Assembly (NCBI RefSeq): GCF_013426975.1
Contig: NZ_JACCPY010000012.1
Location: forward strand, 1 to 64,000
DNA from: Sphaerotilus sulfidivorans
GTDB lineage: Bacteria > Pseudomonadota > Gammaproteobacteria > Burkholderiales > Burkholderiaceae_C
Direction of reading: 5' to 3'
Length of the DNA stretch: 64,000 bases
Shown: positions 1 to 12,053 of the stretch, piece after piece
Layout: the number at the start of each line of letters is the position of its first letter
Position numbering within the stretch: the first letter of the stretch is position 1
Notes under the pieces: model-generated
What the model saw: the letters and a program-made list of their open reading frames with translations, nothing else
Told to the model about the DNA's origin: nothing
Database searches by the model: none
Position numbers and translations under genes: made by a program

Positions 1-94
1 AGTCGTTCAAGACCAGGACGTTGATAGGCTGGGTGTGGAAGAGCGGTAACGCTTTAAGCTAACCAGTACTAATTGCTCGTGAGGCTTGACCCTA
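1..94 (+). rRNA. rrl: 23S ribosomal RNA, 3' end (partial)
   Basis: The first ~94 bases match the conserved 3' terminus of bacterial 23S rRNA, including the helix around GTTGATAGGC, GCTAACCAGTACTAAT and the terminal GTGAGGCTTGACC. The 5' part lies outside the window. The exact 3' end is estimated from the E. coli terminus. The 95-238 stretch to the 5S gene is transcribed spacer; I see no tRNA in it. Confidence 0.93.
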
Positions 95-238
95 TAACTT
101 TGACATTCCTGTCAAGGTAAGAGTGTCGACGTGAACCGTACTTCAGTCACGGTGAACGCAATCAATTGACAGACCAGCGCTGATTCATCAGACTCTACGA
201 ATCGTCTTTCAGGCTCAAGCCTGAAAGACCAACGGTTA

Positions 239-354
239 TGCCTGACGACCATAGCGAGGTGGTCCCACTCCTTCCCATCCCGAACAGGACAGTGAAACGC
301 CTCCGCGCCGATGATAGTGCGCATTCGCGTGTGAAAGTAGGTCATCGTCAGGCT
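239..354 (+). rRNA. rrf: 5S ribosomal RNA
   Basis: A 116-nt block begins TGCCTGACGACC and ends GGTCATCGTCAGGC, so its ends pair as 5S helix I. It contains the conserved GGTGGTCCCAC, CCCATCCCGAAC and GTGAAACGCC segments of betaproteobacterial 5S. It is the last gene of the rRNA operon and is followed directly by a terminator. Confidence 0.95.
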
Positions 355-365
355 TCTATTCCAGC

Positions 366-400
366 AAACCCCTCTGATCTTATGGTCAGAGGGGTTTTTG
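366..400 (+). terminator. Intrinsic terminator of the rRNA operon
   Basis: A 12-bp perfect stem (AAACCCCTCTGA paired with TCAGAGGGGTTT) with an 8-nt loop is followed by TT and then GC. It lies 11 nt after the 5S gene, as expected for a rho-independent terminator closing the rrn operon. Confidence 0.9.
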
Positions 401-494
401 CTTTGGCCCGTCGAAATGACGAAATCCTGCCGTGGAGGAATTTCCGGGCGTGGCCGCGATGGCGGCCTCATGCCCGGATGTGATCTGCGGGAGA

Positions 495-1625
495 TCAGGC
501 GATCACTGTCGTGATGATGCCGCCGCCCAGGCACACTTCGCCGTCGTAGACGACGGCAGACTGGCCTGGCGTGACCGCCCATTGCGCCTCGTCGAAGTGC
601 AGGCCGAAGCTGTCGTTGGTCGCATGGCCTGCGTCGATGCGGCAACGCGCATCGGTCTGGCGATAGCGCGTCTTGGCGGCGCAGGCGCCTAGCTTGGGGG
701 ATTCGCCGGCCACCCAGCTGATGTCGCCGGCACGCAGTTGATGCGACTGCAGCCACGGATGATCATGGCCCTGCACGATCCACAGCGTGTTCTTCTCCAT
801 GTCCTTGCGGGCGACGAACCAGGGCTCATGGTCACCGCCGCCGCGTGCGGATTTCTTCTCCTTCACGCCGCCGATGCCGATGCCCTTGCGCTGGCCGAGG
901 GTGTAGAAGCTCAAGCCCACATGCTCGCCGAGCACGCGGCCGCGGTCGTCCTTGATCGGGCCGGGTTCCTTGCTCAGATAGCGGTTCAGGAAATCGCGGA
1001 ACGGGCGCTCGCCGATGAAGCAGATGCCGGTCGAGTCCTTCTTCTTCGCGTTGGGCAGGCCGATCTCTTCGGCGATGCGACGCACCTCGGTCTTGTGGAT
1101 CTCGCCGACCGGGAACATCGTCTTCGACAGCTGCGCCTGGTTCAGCCGGTGCAGGAAATAGCTCTGGTCCTTGGCCGGGTCCAGGCCCTTGAGCAGCTCG
1201 AAGCGCTGGCTGGCTGGGTTCTCGCGCACGCGGGCGTAATGGCCGGTGGCGATCTTCTCGGCGCCGAGGCGCATCGCGTGGTCCAGGAAAGCCTTGAACT
1301 TGATCTCGGCATTGCACAGCACGTCCGGATTGGGCGTGCGGCCAGCCTGGTATTCGCGAAGGAAATCCGCGAAGACGCGGTCCTTGTATTCCGCGGCGAA
1401 GTTGACATGCTCGATCTCGATGCCGATCACGTCGGCGACCGAGGCGGCGTCGAGGAAGTCCTGGCGCGACGAGCAGAACTCGCTGTCGTCGTCGTCCTCC
1501 CAGTTCTTCATGAAGATGCCGACCACCTCATGCCCCTGCTGCTTGAGCAGCCAGGCGCTGACGGCCGAATCGACGCCGCCGCTCAGGCCGACGACGACAC
1601 GCTGAGGACGCACGCTCGCGCTCAT
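495..1625 (-). CDS. mnmA: tRNA-specific 2-thiouridylase MnmA
   Basis: MnmA activates U34 of tRNA-Lys, -Glu and -Gln with ATP and transfers sulfur from the persulfide relay to make s2U34 in the cytoplasm. The 376-residue product has the PP-loop SGGVDS at residues 15-20. The two catalytic cysteines lie at C104 (DVLCNAE) and C202 (STGICF), matching C102 and C199 of the E. coli enzyme, so it should be active. It is full length. Its ATG overlaps the stop of nudJ by 4 bp (ATGA), so the two are translationally coupled. The same pair is adjacent in E. coli, which supports both calls. Confidence 0.97.
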   Translation of the reverse strand: MSASVRPQRVVVGLSGGVDSAVSAWLLKQQGHEVVGIFMKNWEDDDDSEFCSSRQDFLDAASVADVIGIEIEHVNFAAEYKDRVFADFLREYQAGRTPNPDVLCNAEIKFKAFLDHAMRLGAEKIATGHYARVRENPASQRFELLKGLDPAKDQSYFLHRLNQAQLSKTMFPVGEIHKTEVRRIAEEIGLPNAKKKDSTGICFIGERPFRDFLNRYLSKEPGPIKDDRGRVLGEHVGLSFYTLGQRKGIGIGGVKEKKSARGGGDHEPWFVARKDMEKNTLWIVQGHDHPWLQSHQLRAGDISWVAGESPKLGACAAKTRYRQTDARCRIDAGHATNDSFGLHFDEAQWAVTPGQSAVVYDGEVCLGGGIITTVIA

Positions 1626-2116
1626 GCCGCACCTCCGGTGCCCAGCGCGTCCTCGGCCCAGACCGCGTCGAGCGGATGACTGCGGCCGGCCAGATGGTCC
1701 TCGATGCAGCGCAGCAGCATTGGGGAGCGGTGGCGCGCGACGCTGGTGCGGATCTCGTCCGGCGTCATCCAGAGGGTGCGCACGATGCCGGCGTCGAGAG
1801 CCTGGTCGGGAATCGGCTCGCCGACCCGACCGCGATAGGCAAAGCGCAGGTAGGTCACGTCTGCAGCCGGGTCAGCCTCGCGGTGCATGCGGGCCAGATA
1901 GACGCCAAGCAGGGCCTCCGGCACGAAATGGCGCCCGGTCTCCTCGAGCGCCTCGCGCACCACGCCCTGCAGCAGCGATTCGCCTGCCTCGAGGTGGCCT
2001 GCGGGGTTGTTCAGTTTCAGACCATCGGGTGTCTCTTCCTCGACCAGCAGGAAGCGGCCTTCCTGCTCGATGATGGCCGCAACCGTGACACTGGGTTTCC
2101 AACGTTGTTCGCTCAT
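1622..2116 (-). CDS. nudJ: Nudix hydrolase, NudJ-like
   Basis: This is a 164-residue Nudix hydrolase. The Nudix box spans residues 40-62 (G40, E46, R54-E55, E58-E59), the Mg-binding helix of the family. NudJ of E. coli hydrolyses nucleoside and thiamine-precursor pyrophosphates (HMP-PP) and lies directly upstream of mnmA, as here. The order and the 4-bp overlap with mnmA are what favour NudJ over other Nudix families. Substrate is therefore inferred from synteny. The gene is divergent from pntAA across a 125-bp gap. Confidence 0.88.
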   Translation of the reverse strand: MSEQRWKPSVTVAAIIEQEGRFLLVEEETPDGLKLNNPAGHLEAGESLLQGVVREALEETGRHFVPEALLGVYLARMHREADPAADVTYLRFAYRGRVGEPIPDQALDAGIVRTLWMTPDEIRTSVARHRSPMLLRCIEDHLAGRSHPLDAVWAEDALGTGGAA

Positions 2117-2230
2117 GTCGCGATCCTACCGGCTTGGGCTGTTACCGGGCCGTGTGACGGGCCATGTCTCCGGGATCGCACGGGGGTGGTGGCGTCACGC
2201 GATCTGTGTAATCTGACACATCCACAATGA

Positions 2231-2237
2231 GGAGGGG
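2231..2237 (+). promoter_or_regulatory. Shine-Dalgarno site deciding the pntAA start
   Basis: GGAGGGG at 2231-2237 sits 4 nt before the ATG at 2242. An in-frame ATG at 2227 lies upstream of this site and would place the Shine-Dalgarno inside the coding region, so 2242 is the better start. Confidence 0.7.
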
Positions 2238-2241
2238 TCAG

Positions 2242-3372
<1,131 letters not shown>

Positions 3373-3383
3373 AGGAGCACGCC

Positions 3384-3707
3384 ATGGACATCGTGTCCCC
3401 CACGATTCTCAATCTGATCATCTTTGTGCTGGCCATCTATGTCGGCTATCACGTCGTCTGGACGGTGACGCCGGCGCTGCACACGCCGCTGATGGCGGTG
3501 ACCAATGCAGTCTCGGCTATCGTCATCGTCGGCGCGATGCTGGCGGCGGCGCTGACCGAGACGACGCTGGGCAAGAGCATGGGCGTGCTGGCGGTGGCGC
3601 TGGCGGCGGTGAACGTCTTCGGCGGCTTCCTGGTCACGCGCCGGATGCTGGAGATGTTCAAGAAGAAGGACAAGAAGCCCGCGGCGGCCAAGGGAGAGTC
3701 GGCATGA
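3384..3707 (+). CDS. pntAB: NAD(P) transhydrogenase subunit alpha part 2 (membrane part)
   Basis: A 107-residue protein with three hydrophobic segments (roughly residues 8-27, 39-58 and 66-84) and a lysine-rich C-terminus. It is the separate membrane portion of PntA that forms part of the proton channel with PntB. The conserved TPLMAVTNAVS segment is present at about residue 34. It lies between pntAA and pntB, and its stop overlaps the pntB start (ATGA). Confidence 0.93.
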   Translation: MDIVSPTILNLIIFVLAIYVGYHVVWTVTPALHTPLMAVTNAVSAIVIVGAMLAAALTETTLGKSMGVLAVALAAVNVFGGFLVTRRMLEMFKKKDKKPAAAKGESA

Positions 3708-5125
3708 GCATGAATCTCGTCACGCTGCTCTATCTGGTGGCCAGCGTCTGCTTCATCCAGGCCCTCAAGGGCCTGAGCCACCCGACCACCTCGATCCGCG
3801 GCAATGTCTTCGGCATGACCGGCATGACGATCGCGGTGCTGACCACCGCGGCGCTGATCGTCAAGCTGGCCGGCTCGCCGCTGGGGCTGGGCTATGTGCT
3901 GGCGGGCCTGGTGGTCGGCGGCGGGGCCGGCGCGGTCATGGCCCAGCGCGTCGAGATGACGAAGATGCCCGAGCTGGTCGCCTTCATGCACAGCATGATC
4001 GGCCTGGCGGCGGTCTTCATCGCCATCGCGGTCGTCGCCGAGCCCTACGCCTTCGGCATCGTCGCCAAGGGGGAGATGATCCCGGCGGGCAACCGGCTGG
4101 AGCTGTTCCTGGGCGCGGCGATCGGCGCGATCACCTTCTCGGGTTCGGTCATCGCCTTCGGCAAGCTCTCGGGCAAGTACAGGTTCCGCCTGTTCCAGGG
4201 CGCGCCGGTGCAGTTCAAGGGCCAGCACATGCTGAACCTGGTGCTGGGCCTGGCCACCGTCGGCCTCGGCCTGGTCTTCATGTTCACCGAGAGCTGGCCA
4301 GCCTTCTTCGCGATGCTGGCGCTGGCCTTCGTGATGGGCGTGCTGATCATCATCCCGATCGGCGGCGCGGACATGCCGGTGGTCGTGTCGATGCTCAACA
4401 GCTACTCGGGCTGGGCGGCGGCCGGCATCGGGTTCTCGCTCAACAACAGCATGCTGATCATCGCCGGCTCGCTGGTCGGCAGCTCGGGCGCCATCCTCTC
4501 GTACATCATGTGCAAGGCGATGAACCGCTCGTTCTTCAACGTGATCCTGGGCGGCTTCGGCGGCGAGGCGGCGGCGGCCACCGGCGGCGCGCAGGCTCAG
4601 CGCAGCGTCAAGAGCGGCTCGGCCGACGACGCGGCCTTCATTCTCGGCAACGCCGAGACGGTGGTGATCGTGCCCGGCTACGGCCTGGCGGTGGCGCGCG
4701 CGCAGCACGCGGTGAAGGAGCTGGCCGAGAAGCTCGTCCACAAGGGCATCACGGTGAAGTACGCGATCCACCCGGTCGCCGGGCGCATGCCCGGCCACAT
4801 GAACGTGCTGCTGGCCGAGGCCGAAGTGCCCTACGACCAGGTCTTCGAGATGGAGGACATCAACGGCGAGTTCGGCCAGGCCGACGTGGCGATCATCCTG
4901 GGTGCCAACGACGTGGTGAACCCGGCCGCGCTGCAGAAGGGCAGCCCGATCTACGGCATGCCGATCCTGGAGGCCTACAAGGCCAAGACGGTCATCGTCA
5001 ACAAGCGCTCGATGGCCGCCGGCTATGCCGGCCTGGACAACGAGCTGTTCTACATGGACAAGACGATGATGGTCTTCGGCGACGCGAAGAAGGTGGTCGA
5101 GGACATGGTCAAGGCGGTGGAGTGA
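3704..5125 (+). CDS. pntB: NAD(P) transhydrogenase subunit beta
   Basis: PntB carries the membrane domain II and the NADP(H)-binding domain III of transhydrogenase. The 473-residue product has about eight membrane helices in its N-terminal two thirds. The C-terminal nucleotide domain contains VVIVPGYGLAVARAQH, VAGRMPGHMNVLLAEA and LGANDVVNPAA, the hallmark NADP-binding motifs. The start is the ATG overlapping the pntAB stop. An open frame continues upstream in another reading frame of pntAA/pntAB but carries no family sequence. The three genes form one operon. Confidence 0.96.
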   Translation: MSMNLVTLLYLVASVCFIQALKGLSHPTTSIRGNVFGMTGMTIAVLTTAALIVKLAGSPLGLGYVLAGLVVGGGAGAVMAQRVEMTKMPELVAFMHSMIGLAAVFIAIAVVAEPYAFGIVAKGEMIPAGNRLELFLGAAIGAITFSGSVIAFGKLSGKYRFRLFQGAPVQFKGQHMLNLVLGLATVGLGLVFMFTESWPAFFAMLALAFVMGVLIIIPIGGADMPVVVSMLNSYSGWAAAGIGFSLNNSMLIIAGSLVGSSGAILSYIMCKAMNRSFFNVILGGFGGEAAAATGGAQAQRSVKSGSADDAAFILGNAETVVIVPGYGLAVARAQHAVKELAEKLVHKGITVKYAIHPVAGRMPGHMNVLLAEAEVPYDQVFEMEDINGEFGQADVAIILGANDVVNPAALQKGSPIYGMPILEAYKAKTVIVNKRSMAAGYAGLDNELFYMDKTMMVFGDAKKVVEDMVKAVE

Positions 5126-5262
5126 GGTCCTTGATCCTGAACATCGGATGAAAGTCGGCTGAATGGGAAATGAGTAACAGGGGCGACAGCTTCTGAATGA
5201 ATCCCCTGATGTCCGCCTGAGCGGCCTCCACCAGAATAGTCCGCAGCACTGGAGACATCTGA
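5126..5262 (+). other. Intergenic region upstream of fadD
   Basis: This gap separates the pnt operon from fadD. It holds a short inverted repeat (CAGGGG at 5178-5183 and CCCCTG at 5203-5208) without a T-run, so I do not call it a terminator. No clear sigma-70 promoter is visible by eye. Confidence 0.4.
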
Positions 5263-6939
5263 ATGGACAAAGTCTGGTTGAGGCACTACCCCGAAGGGGT
5301 TCCCGCCGAGATCGAGGTCAGCCGCTACGCATCGCTGGTCGCGCTGCTGGACGAAAGCTTCGCGAGCTTTCGCGACCGCGATGCCTACCGCTACATGGGG
5401 CAGACCTTCAGCTATGCCCGCATCGACGAGATGTCGCTCGCCTTTGCGGCCTGGCTGCAGGCGCAGGGGCTGAAGAAGGGCGACCGGGTGGCGGTCATGC
5501 TGCCCAACGTGCCGCAGTATCCGATCGCGGTGGCCGGCATCCTGCGTGCGGGCATGGTGGTGGTCAACGTCAATCCGCTCTACACCCCGCGCGAACTCGA
5601 GCACCAGCTGCGCGATGCCGGCGCGAAGGTGCTGCTGATCCTGGAGAACTTCGCGCACACGCTGCAGCAGGTGCGTGCCTCGGTGCCGGTCGAGAAGGTC
5701 ATCCTGACCTCGCTGGGCGAGCTGCTCGGCTTTCCGAAGGCGGCGATCGTCGATTTCGTGGTGCGCCGGGTCAAGAAGCTGGTGCCCGCCTTCGAGCTGA
5801 AGGGCACCCTGCGCTTCCGGGATGCGCTGGCGCAGGGTCGGTCGCGCAGCCTGCAGCCGGTGGCGGTCGGGCCGGAGGACCTGGCGGTGCTGCAGTACAC
5901 CGGCGGCACCACCGGCGTGGCCAAGGGCGCGATGCTGCTGCACCGCAATCTGGTCGCCAATGTGCTGCAGTGCGATGCCTGGTACCAGCCGGCCCTCAAG
6001 CGTCTGCCCCCCGGCGAGCAGCTGGTGCAGATCTGCGCGCTGCCGCTCTATCACATCTTCGGCTTCAACACGAACATGATGCTGGGCTCGCGGGTCGGCG
6101 CCTGCAATGTGCTGATCCCGAATCCGCGTGATCTGCCGGCGCTGCTCAAGGAGCTCTCGGGCATCCGCTTCCATACCTTTCCGGCAGTCAACACGCTGTT
6201 CAATGCGCTGGCCAACCATCCCGCCTTCGGGTCGGTCGACTGGAGCCATCTGCTGATCTCGGTCGGGGGCGGCATGGCAGTGCAGCAGGCCACCGCGAAG
6301 CTGTGGCTGCAGAAGACCGGCTGCTCCATCTGCGAAGGCTACGGCCTGTCGGAGACCTCGCCGACGGTCAGCTGCAACCCGACCGACAGCCATGCCTTCA
6401 CCGGCACCATCGGCCTGCCGCTGCCCGGCACCGAGATGTGCCTGCTCGACGACGACGGCCGCGAGGTGCCACCGGGCACCGCCGGCGAGATCGCGGTGCG
6501 CGGTCCGCAGGTCATGGCCGGCTACTGGCAGCGCCCGGACGAGACCGCCAAGGTCATGACCGCCGACGGCTTCTTCCGCACCGGCGACATCGGCATGGTC
6601 GACGAGCGCGGCTACTTCCGCATCGTCGACCGCAAGAAGGACATGATCCTGGTGTCGGGCTTCAACGTCTACCCGAACGAGATCGAGGATGTGCTGACGC
6701 AGATGCCCGGCGTGGCGGAATGCGCCGCGGTCGGCGTGGCCGACAGCCGCACCGGCGAGGCGGTCAAGGTGGTCATCGTGCGGCGCGATCCGGCGCTGAC
6801 CGAGGCCGATGTCCGGGCCTACTGCGAGCAGAACATGACCGGCTACAAGCGCCCGCGTGTCGTCGAGTTCCGCGACGAGCTGCCCAAGACGCCGGTCGGC
6901 AAGGTGCTGCGGCGCGAGCTGCGCGACCGCAAGCCCTGA
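5263..6939 (+). CDS. fadD: Long-chain fatty acid-CoA ligase FadD
   Basis: This adenylate-forming ligase activates fatty acids to acyl-CoA for beta-oxidation at the inner membrane. The 558-residue length equals the FadD norm. The AMP-binding P-loop YTGGTTGVAKGA is near residue 211. The motifs EGYGLSETSP (about residue 358), FFRTGDIG and DRKKDMILVSGFNVYPNEIE (linker/hinge) are intact. The C-terminal catalytic lysine region TPVGKVLRRELR is also present. It appears to be monocistronic. The C-terminal DRKP end and overall motif spacing fit FadD better than short-chain ligases. Confidence 0.93.
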   Translation: MDKVWLRHYPEGVPAEIEVSRYASLVALLDESFASFRDRDAYRYMGQTFSYARIDEMSLAFAAWLQAQGLKKGDRVAVMLPNVPQYPIAVAGILRAGMVVVNVNPLYTPRELEHQLRDAGAKVLLILENFAHTLQQVRASVPVEKVILTSLGELLGFPKAAIVDFVVRRVKKLVPAFELKGTLRFRDALAQGRSRSLQPVAVGPEDLAVLQYTGGTTGVAKGAMLLHRNLVANVLQCDAWYQPALKRLPPGEQLVQICALPLYHIFGFNTNMMLGSRVGACNVLIPNPRDLPALLKELSGIRFHTFPAVNTLFNALANHPAFGSVDWSHLLISVGGGMAVQQATAKLWLQKTGCSICEGYGLSETSPTVSCNPTDSHAFTGTIGLPLPGTEMCLLDDDGREVPPGTAGEIAVRGPQVMAGYWQRPDETAKVMTADGFFRTGDIGMVDERGYFRIVDRKKDMILVSGFNVYPNEIEDVLTQMPGVAECAAVGVADSRTGEAVKVVIVRRDPALTEADVRAYCEQNMTGYKRPRVVEFRDELPKTPVGKVLRRELRDRKP

Positions 6940-6986
6940 CTGCTGCAGCGCGCATGCAGGGTCGCCGCAGCAGTCAGGCAGGGACC

Positions 6987-7655
6987 ATGGCCGAGTACTA
7001 CGCCAAGTCGGTGCGCGGCCGCCAGGTGCTGCGTGACCGGCACTACCCGCTGCCGCGTTCGGCGCGCAATCTGCTGCTGATCCTCGACGCGTCGAAGCCG
7101 GTCCGGCAGTGGCTGCAGATGGTGCACGGCGTCGGCTGGGCCGAGGTGGGCGTGCTCGAGCAGGCCGGCCTGATCGAGCCGGTGCCGGAGGCCGGACCTG
7201 CCGAGACCCGTCCGGCGCCGCTGCCCAGCGATTTCGGTCCGGTCTTTCGCGCCGACGAACTGGCCCGGCTGGCGCTGCCGATCCCGCTGCAGGTGCCGCG
7301 GTTCGTCTCCCCCGCGTCTGGAACGGTTCCGCCTGCGTCCGCTCCCGCGCCTGCGCCGGTCATCGTGCCGCAGCAGGCGGATCCGCAGAGCGCCTTCATT
7401 CCTCTGAGCACCCGGCCTCGGCTGCATTCCACGCTGGGCTATGCCGATCTCTATGACAGCCTGAACGCGCTGGCGCGCCAGACGCTCGGTCTGTTCCGGG
7501 GCTACCGCTACACGCTGCGCATCGAAAAGGCGCAGGACCTCGACGACCTGGAGCAGGTCGCCACCGACTTCGTCGCCGAGGTCGAACGCCTACGGGGGCT
7601 GGCCACGGCGCGCACCGTGCGGCGCGCCCTGGGCCTGGAAGATCTCGGCGACTGA
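6987..7655 (+). CDS. Hypothetical protein
   Basis: A 222-residue protein I do not recognise. The first ~65 residues (MAEYYAKSVRGRQVLRD..) look like a compact helical domain. Residues ~70-145 are rich in Pro and Ala and probably flexible. The last ~70 residues form an amphipathic helical region (YADLYDSLNALARQTLGLF, then a DLDDLEQVATDFVAEVERLRG helix). No signal peptide or membrane segment is seen. The ATG at 6987 follows a GGCAGGGA stretch. Codon usage matches its neighbours, so it is likely real. Confidence 0.7.
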   Translation: MAEYYAKSVRGRQVLRDRHYPLPRSARNLLLILDASKPVRQWLQMVHGVGWAEVGVLEQAGLIEPVPEAGPAETRPAPLPSDFGPVFRADELARLALPIPLQVPRFVSPASGTVPPASAPAPAPVIVPQQADPQSAFIPLSTRPRLHSTLGYADLYDSLNALARQTLGLFRGYRYTLRIEKAQDLDDLEQVATDFVAEVERLRGLATARTVRRALGLEDLGD

Positions 7656-7687
7656 CGCGCGCCGGCTGGCGTATGCTCGCGCCGATC

Positions 7688-8491
7688 ATGAGCACGCCGT
7701 CCTGCCCGTCCCCTTCCGAGATGTCTTGCCCGACCCCGATCCGGCCGCTGGCGATTGTCAGTGCCCTGCACCAGGAACTCGCCGCGCTGCTGGCGCGCGG
7801 CCACGAGGCCGACTTCGAGCGCCAGCGCCATGCCGGGCGCGACTTCCTGGTCGGACAGCTGCATGGCGTGCCGGTGGTGCTGGTGCTGTGCGGCGTCGGC
7901 AAGGTCGCGGCGGCGACCACCGCGACGCTGCTGGCCGAGCGCTTCGGCGTCGGCGCGCTGGTGTTCACCGGCGTGGCCGGCGGCCTGGGCGACGGCGTGA
8001 AGGTGGGCGATCTGGTGCTGGCCGACACGCTGCTGCAGCACGACATGGACGCCTCGCCGCTGTTCCCGCGCTTCGAGGTGCCGCTGACCGGGCGCTCGCG
8101 CTTTCCGGCCGATGCGGCACTGACCCAGGCGCTGGCCACGGCCTGCGAGGCGGTGCTGGCCTTGCCGCAGCCCTTCGGCGCGGCGGCCGAGGCGCTCGGC
8201 GTGAGCCGTCCGGCCCTGCATCGCGGCCTGATCGTCAGCGGCGACCGCTTCGTCGGCGCCGCGTCCGGATGCGCGGCGCTGCGCCAGGCGCTGCCGGACG
8301 CGCTGGCGGTCGAGATGGAGGGCGCGGCGCTGGCGCAGGCCTGCCACGACCTCGGCCTGCCGTTCGCGGTGCTGCGCACCATCTCGGACCGCGCCGACGA
8401 CAGCGCGCATGTCGACTTCATGCGCTTCATCGACGAGGTCGCCTCGCACGCCAGCGCGGCGATCGTCGACGGCTGGCTCAGCGCGCGCTGA
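7688..8491 (+). CDS. mtnN: 5'-methylthioadenosine/S-adenosylhomocysteine nucleosidase
   Basis: This phosphorylase-superfamily nucleosidase cleaves adenine from methylthioadenosine and S-adenosylhomocysteine. The motifs GVGKVAAATTATLL (residue ~60), FTGVAGGL, VEMEGAALAQ with the substrate-binding Glu, and RTISDRADDSA with the catalytic Asp are all present. At ~267 residues it is somewhat longer than E. coli MtnN (232), mainly from an N-terminal extension and an insert after the DMDASPLFPRF loop. Another in-frame ATG lies at 7673, and neither start has a convincing Shine-Dalgarno. The 3' end overlaps the convergent serine hydrolase gene by 14 bp. Confidence 0.87.
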   Translation: MSTPSCPSPSEMSCPTPIRPLAIVSALHQELAALLARGHEADFERQRHAGRDFLVGQLHGVPVVLVLCGVGKVAAATTATLLAERFGVGALVFTGVAGGLGDGVKVGDLVLADTLLQHDMDASPLFPRFEVPLTGRSRFPADAALTQALATACEAVLALPQPFGAAAEALGVSRPALHRGLIVSGDRFVGAASGCAALRQALPDALAVEMEGAALAQACHDLGLPFAVLRTISDRADDSAHVDFMRFIDEVASHASAAIVDGWLSAR

Positions 8492-9764
8492 GCGCCTCGA
8501 CCCCCGGCTCGGTGCCGTCCAGGCCGCTGCGCGCGATGCGGCCCAGCACGCCCGGCCACCAGGTGCCGGGCCGGCGATCGGTGCCCAGCCGCACCACGAC
8601 GGTGCGCTGGCGCGGCGCCACGAAGATGTACTGGCCGTGCTGGCCCTGCGCGTAGAAGTCGGTGCCCGGCACCAGGGTGGCCGGGTCGCGCCCGGAAGCC
8701 GGATCGGGGCGCATCTCCAGCGGGCCCTGCGGCAGACGGCGCCACTGGCCGGTGTAGAAAGCCGCTTCCGGCCGGCCCGGCAGCTCGATGTTGCGCTGTG
8801 CGGCCGCATCGTCGCCGGGATGGGTCTGCACCGTCAGCAGCGTGTCGATCCATTCTGCCGGCACCACCTGGCGTGCGCCGACACGGCCGCGGTCCAGCAT
8901 CAGCTGGCCGATGCGGGCGAAGTCGAGCGCACGGGCGTTCAGGCAGCAGAAGGCACGCGCCTGCCCGAGCACCGCGCTGTCGACGCTCCAGCTGGCGTCC
9001 ATGCCGGCACCCATCGGCGCCCACAGGTCCTGCGCGACCCGCTGGTGCAGCCGCTGGCCGGTCGCGCGCTCGATCGCCATGCCCAGCAGCTGGGTGTCGC
9101 CGCTGCTGTAGCGGTAGCGCTGGTTTGGCGGCTCGGCGATCTTCAGGCCGGCCACCGCGCGGCCCAGGTCCGGCGTCAGGTAGAAGATCGCCACATCCGA
9201 CCACGGCGAGCTGTACTTTTCCTGGAACGCGATGCCGCTGCGCATCGCCAGCAGGTCGCGCAGCCGCACCTGGGCGAAACGCGGATCCTGGCGCTCCAGC
9301 TCGGGCAGGTAGCGGGTGACCGGATCGTCGATGCCACGGATGTGGCCGTCGCGGATCGCCTGGCCCAGCAGCAGCGCCACCACCGACTTGGCCACCGAGA
9401 ACGAGGTCAGCAGCGTGTCACGCTGGCGGCCGGCGAAATACTGCTCGTGCACGATGCGACCGTCGCGCAGCACGATCAGCGCGACCGTGCCCTGCTGCTC
9501 CAGCCAGGGGCCAAGCTCGCCGCCGTCGGGCGCGGTGGGCAGCTTCAGTGCCTCGGGCGCGGCCGGCAGCGGCACCGGCTGGCGCGAGGCCGGAATCGGT
9601 GCGTTGTCGAAGTGCTGATGGTCGGTGATCATCGTGCGCTGCTGGCCGATGATCCAGGCCGGTGGCAGCAGCGTGCCGCAGCCGGACAGGGCCAGCGGCA
9701 GCAGCGGCAGCAGCAGCGCGCCCAGGGCGCGTGACGGAAGAAGGCGAGGCAGTCGAAAGGGCAT
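8478..9764 (-). CDS. Beta-lactamase-family serine hydrolase, predicted lipoprotein
   Basis: A 428-residue member of the class C beta-lactamase/esterase fold. The N-terminus is a lipoprotein signal with lipobox ALSGC (Cys29), so it is predicted to be membrane-anchored in the envelope. The catalytic S-x-x-K is S123-V-A-K126 and the second motif is Y219-S-S. A late GQHGQY segment replaces the canonical KTG. The pattern fits the 6-aminohexanoate-dimer hydrolase/EstB-type group rather than true beta-lactamases, so substrate is unknown. A GTG at 9785 is an alternative start but would lengthen the signal peptide. Confidence 0.82.
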   Translation of the reverse strand: MPFRLPRLLPSRALGALLLPLLPLALSGCGTLLPPAWIIGQQRTMITDHQHFDNAPIPASRQPVPLPAAPEALKLPTAPDGGELGPWLEQQGTVALIVLRDGRIVHEQYFAGRQRDTLLTSFSVAKSVVALLLGQAIRDGHIRGIDDPVTRYLPELERQDPRFAQVRLRDLLAMRSGIAFQEKYSSPWSDVAIFYLTPDLGRAVAGLKIAEPPNQRYRYSSGDTQLLGMAIERATGQRLHQRVAQDLWAPMGAGMDASWSVDSAVLGQARAFCCLNARALDFARIGQLMLDRGRVGARQVVPAEWIDTLLTVQTHPGDDAAAQRNIELPGRPEAAFYTGQWRRLPQGPLEMRPDPASGRDPATLVPGTDFYAQGQHGQYIFVAPRQRTVVVRLGTDRRPGTWWPGVLGRIARSGLDGTEPGVEALSAR

Positions 9765-9813
9765 GGCAGGAGCGGCAGGCCGCACCAGGCAGCCTGCACA
9801 AGGGCCGCAAGGC

Positions 9814-11313
<1,500 letters not shown>

Positions 11314-11365
11314 GCGGACCTCGTGTCCGGCCGGAGGCGGCCGTCCGGCGGTCAGTGTAGCCAGC

Positions 11366-11872
11366 TCAGCCCAGCGCGTCGTCAAGCAGCGCCGGCAGCG
11401 CGTCCAGACCCTCGATGAGCTGTGGGGGCAGCGTGCCGTCGGGTAGTCGCGGCAGCTCGTCGGTGGCATGGAACTGGATGCGCGAGCCGCCGCCGGCCTC
11501 GGCGGTGATGCGCATCGTCAGCGGCAGGCTGACGATCTGCTCCGGATCGTCGCTCTGCACGATCGCGGTCTCGTCCTCGGCCAGGCCGAGCACCAGCCAC
11601 TCGCCGCGGCCCTCGCGGTCCTGCAGCGGAATGCGGGCGAAGACGCTCAGGCCGTAGGCCTGCGCATGTGCGGCGAGCCGGGCAATCGTTTCGGTCGGCG
11701 AGAACCGGCTGAGCCGCGCCAGGCTGCCGCTGTGGTGCGAGCCCAGACTGGTGACGGTCAGCGCCACCACCGTCAGGCCGCCGGTGATCCAGCAGCGCCA
11801 CAGCGGCGCACGGCGGTGGGTGGGCGAACGCTTGTCCTGAAGATGCCGGTCCTGATCATCGAGTGGCTGCAT
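11366..11872 (-). CDS. DUF302 domain protein with N-terminal membrane anchor
   Basis: A 168-residue protein with one hydrophobic segment (about residues 29-45), then a DUF302-like domain starting SPTETIARLAAHAQAYGLSV and containing the family-typical FARIPLQDREGRG. The anchor predicts display in the periplasm from the inner membrane. The start at 11872 has GAGGAG 6 nt upstream. DUF302 proteins have no firmly established function. The next gene on the strand is the M20 peptidase, 52 nt away, so they may be cotranscribed. Confidence 0.72.
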   Translation of the reverse strand: MQPLDDQDRHLQDKRSPTHRRAPLWRCWITGGLTVVALTVTSLGSHHSGSLARLSRFSPTETIARLAAHAQAYGLSVFARIPLQDREGRGEWLVLGLAEDETAIVQSDDPEQIVSLPLTMRITAEAGGGSRIQFHATDELPRLPDGTLPPQLIEGLDALPALLDDALG

Positions 11873-12053
11873 GGGAACTCCTCGGCGGACGGGTGGCGGT
11901 GCCACGACAAAGATCGAATTCCGCACTCTACAGGCTTGAATTCGTCAGATTGGTGAAAGCCGAGCCGGAGTGTGGGTTGATCCGGGGCGGAATCATCCGG
12001 ATTTACAGCTTTATATGAAACAATATGTAAACAACTGGCTTCGATGATGTCCG

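Noticed and set aside
95-238. tRNA between 23S and 5S
   Set aside because: The spacer shows no T-psi-C (GGTTCGAxxC) arm or cloverleaf-like pairing.
5178-5208. Inverted repeat CAGGGG/CCCCTG after pntB
   Set aside because: The loop is 19 nt and no T-run follows, so it does not qualify as an intrinsic terminator.
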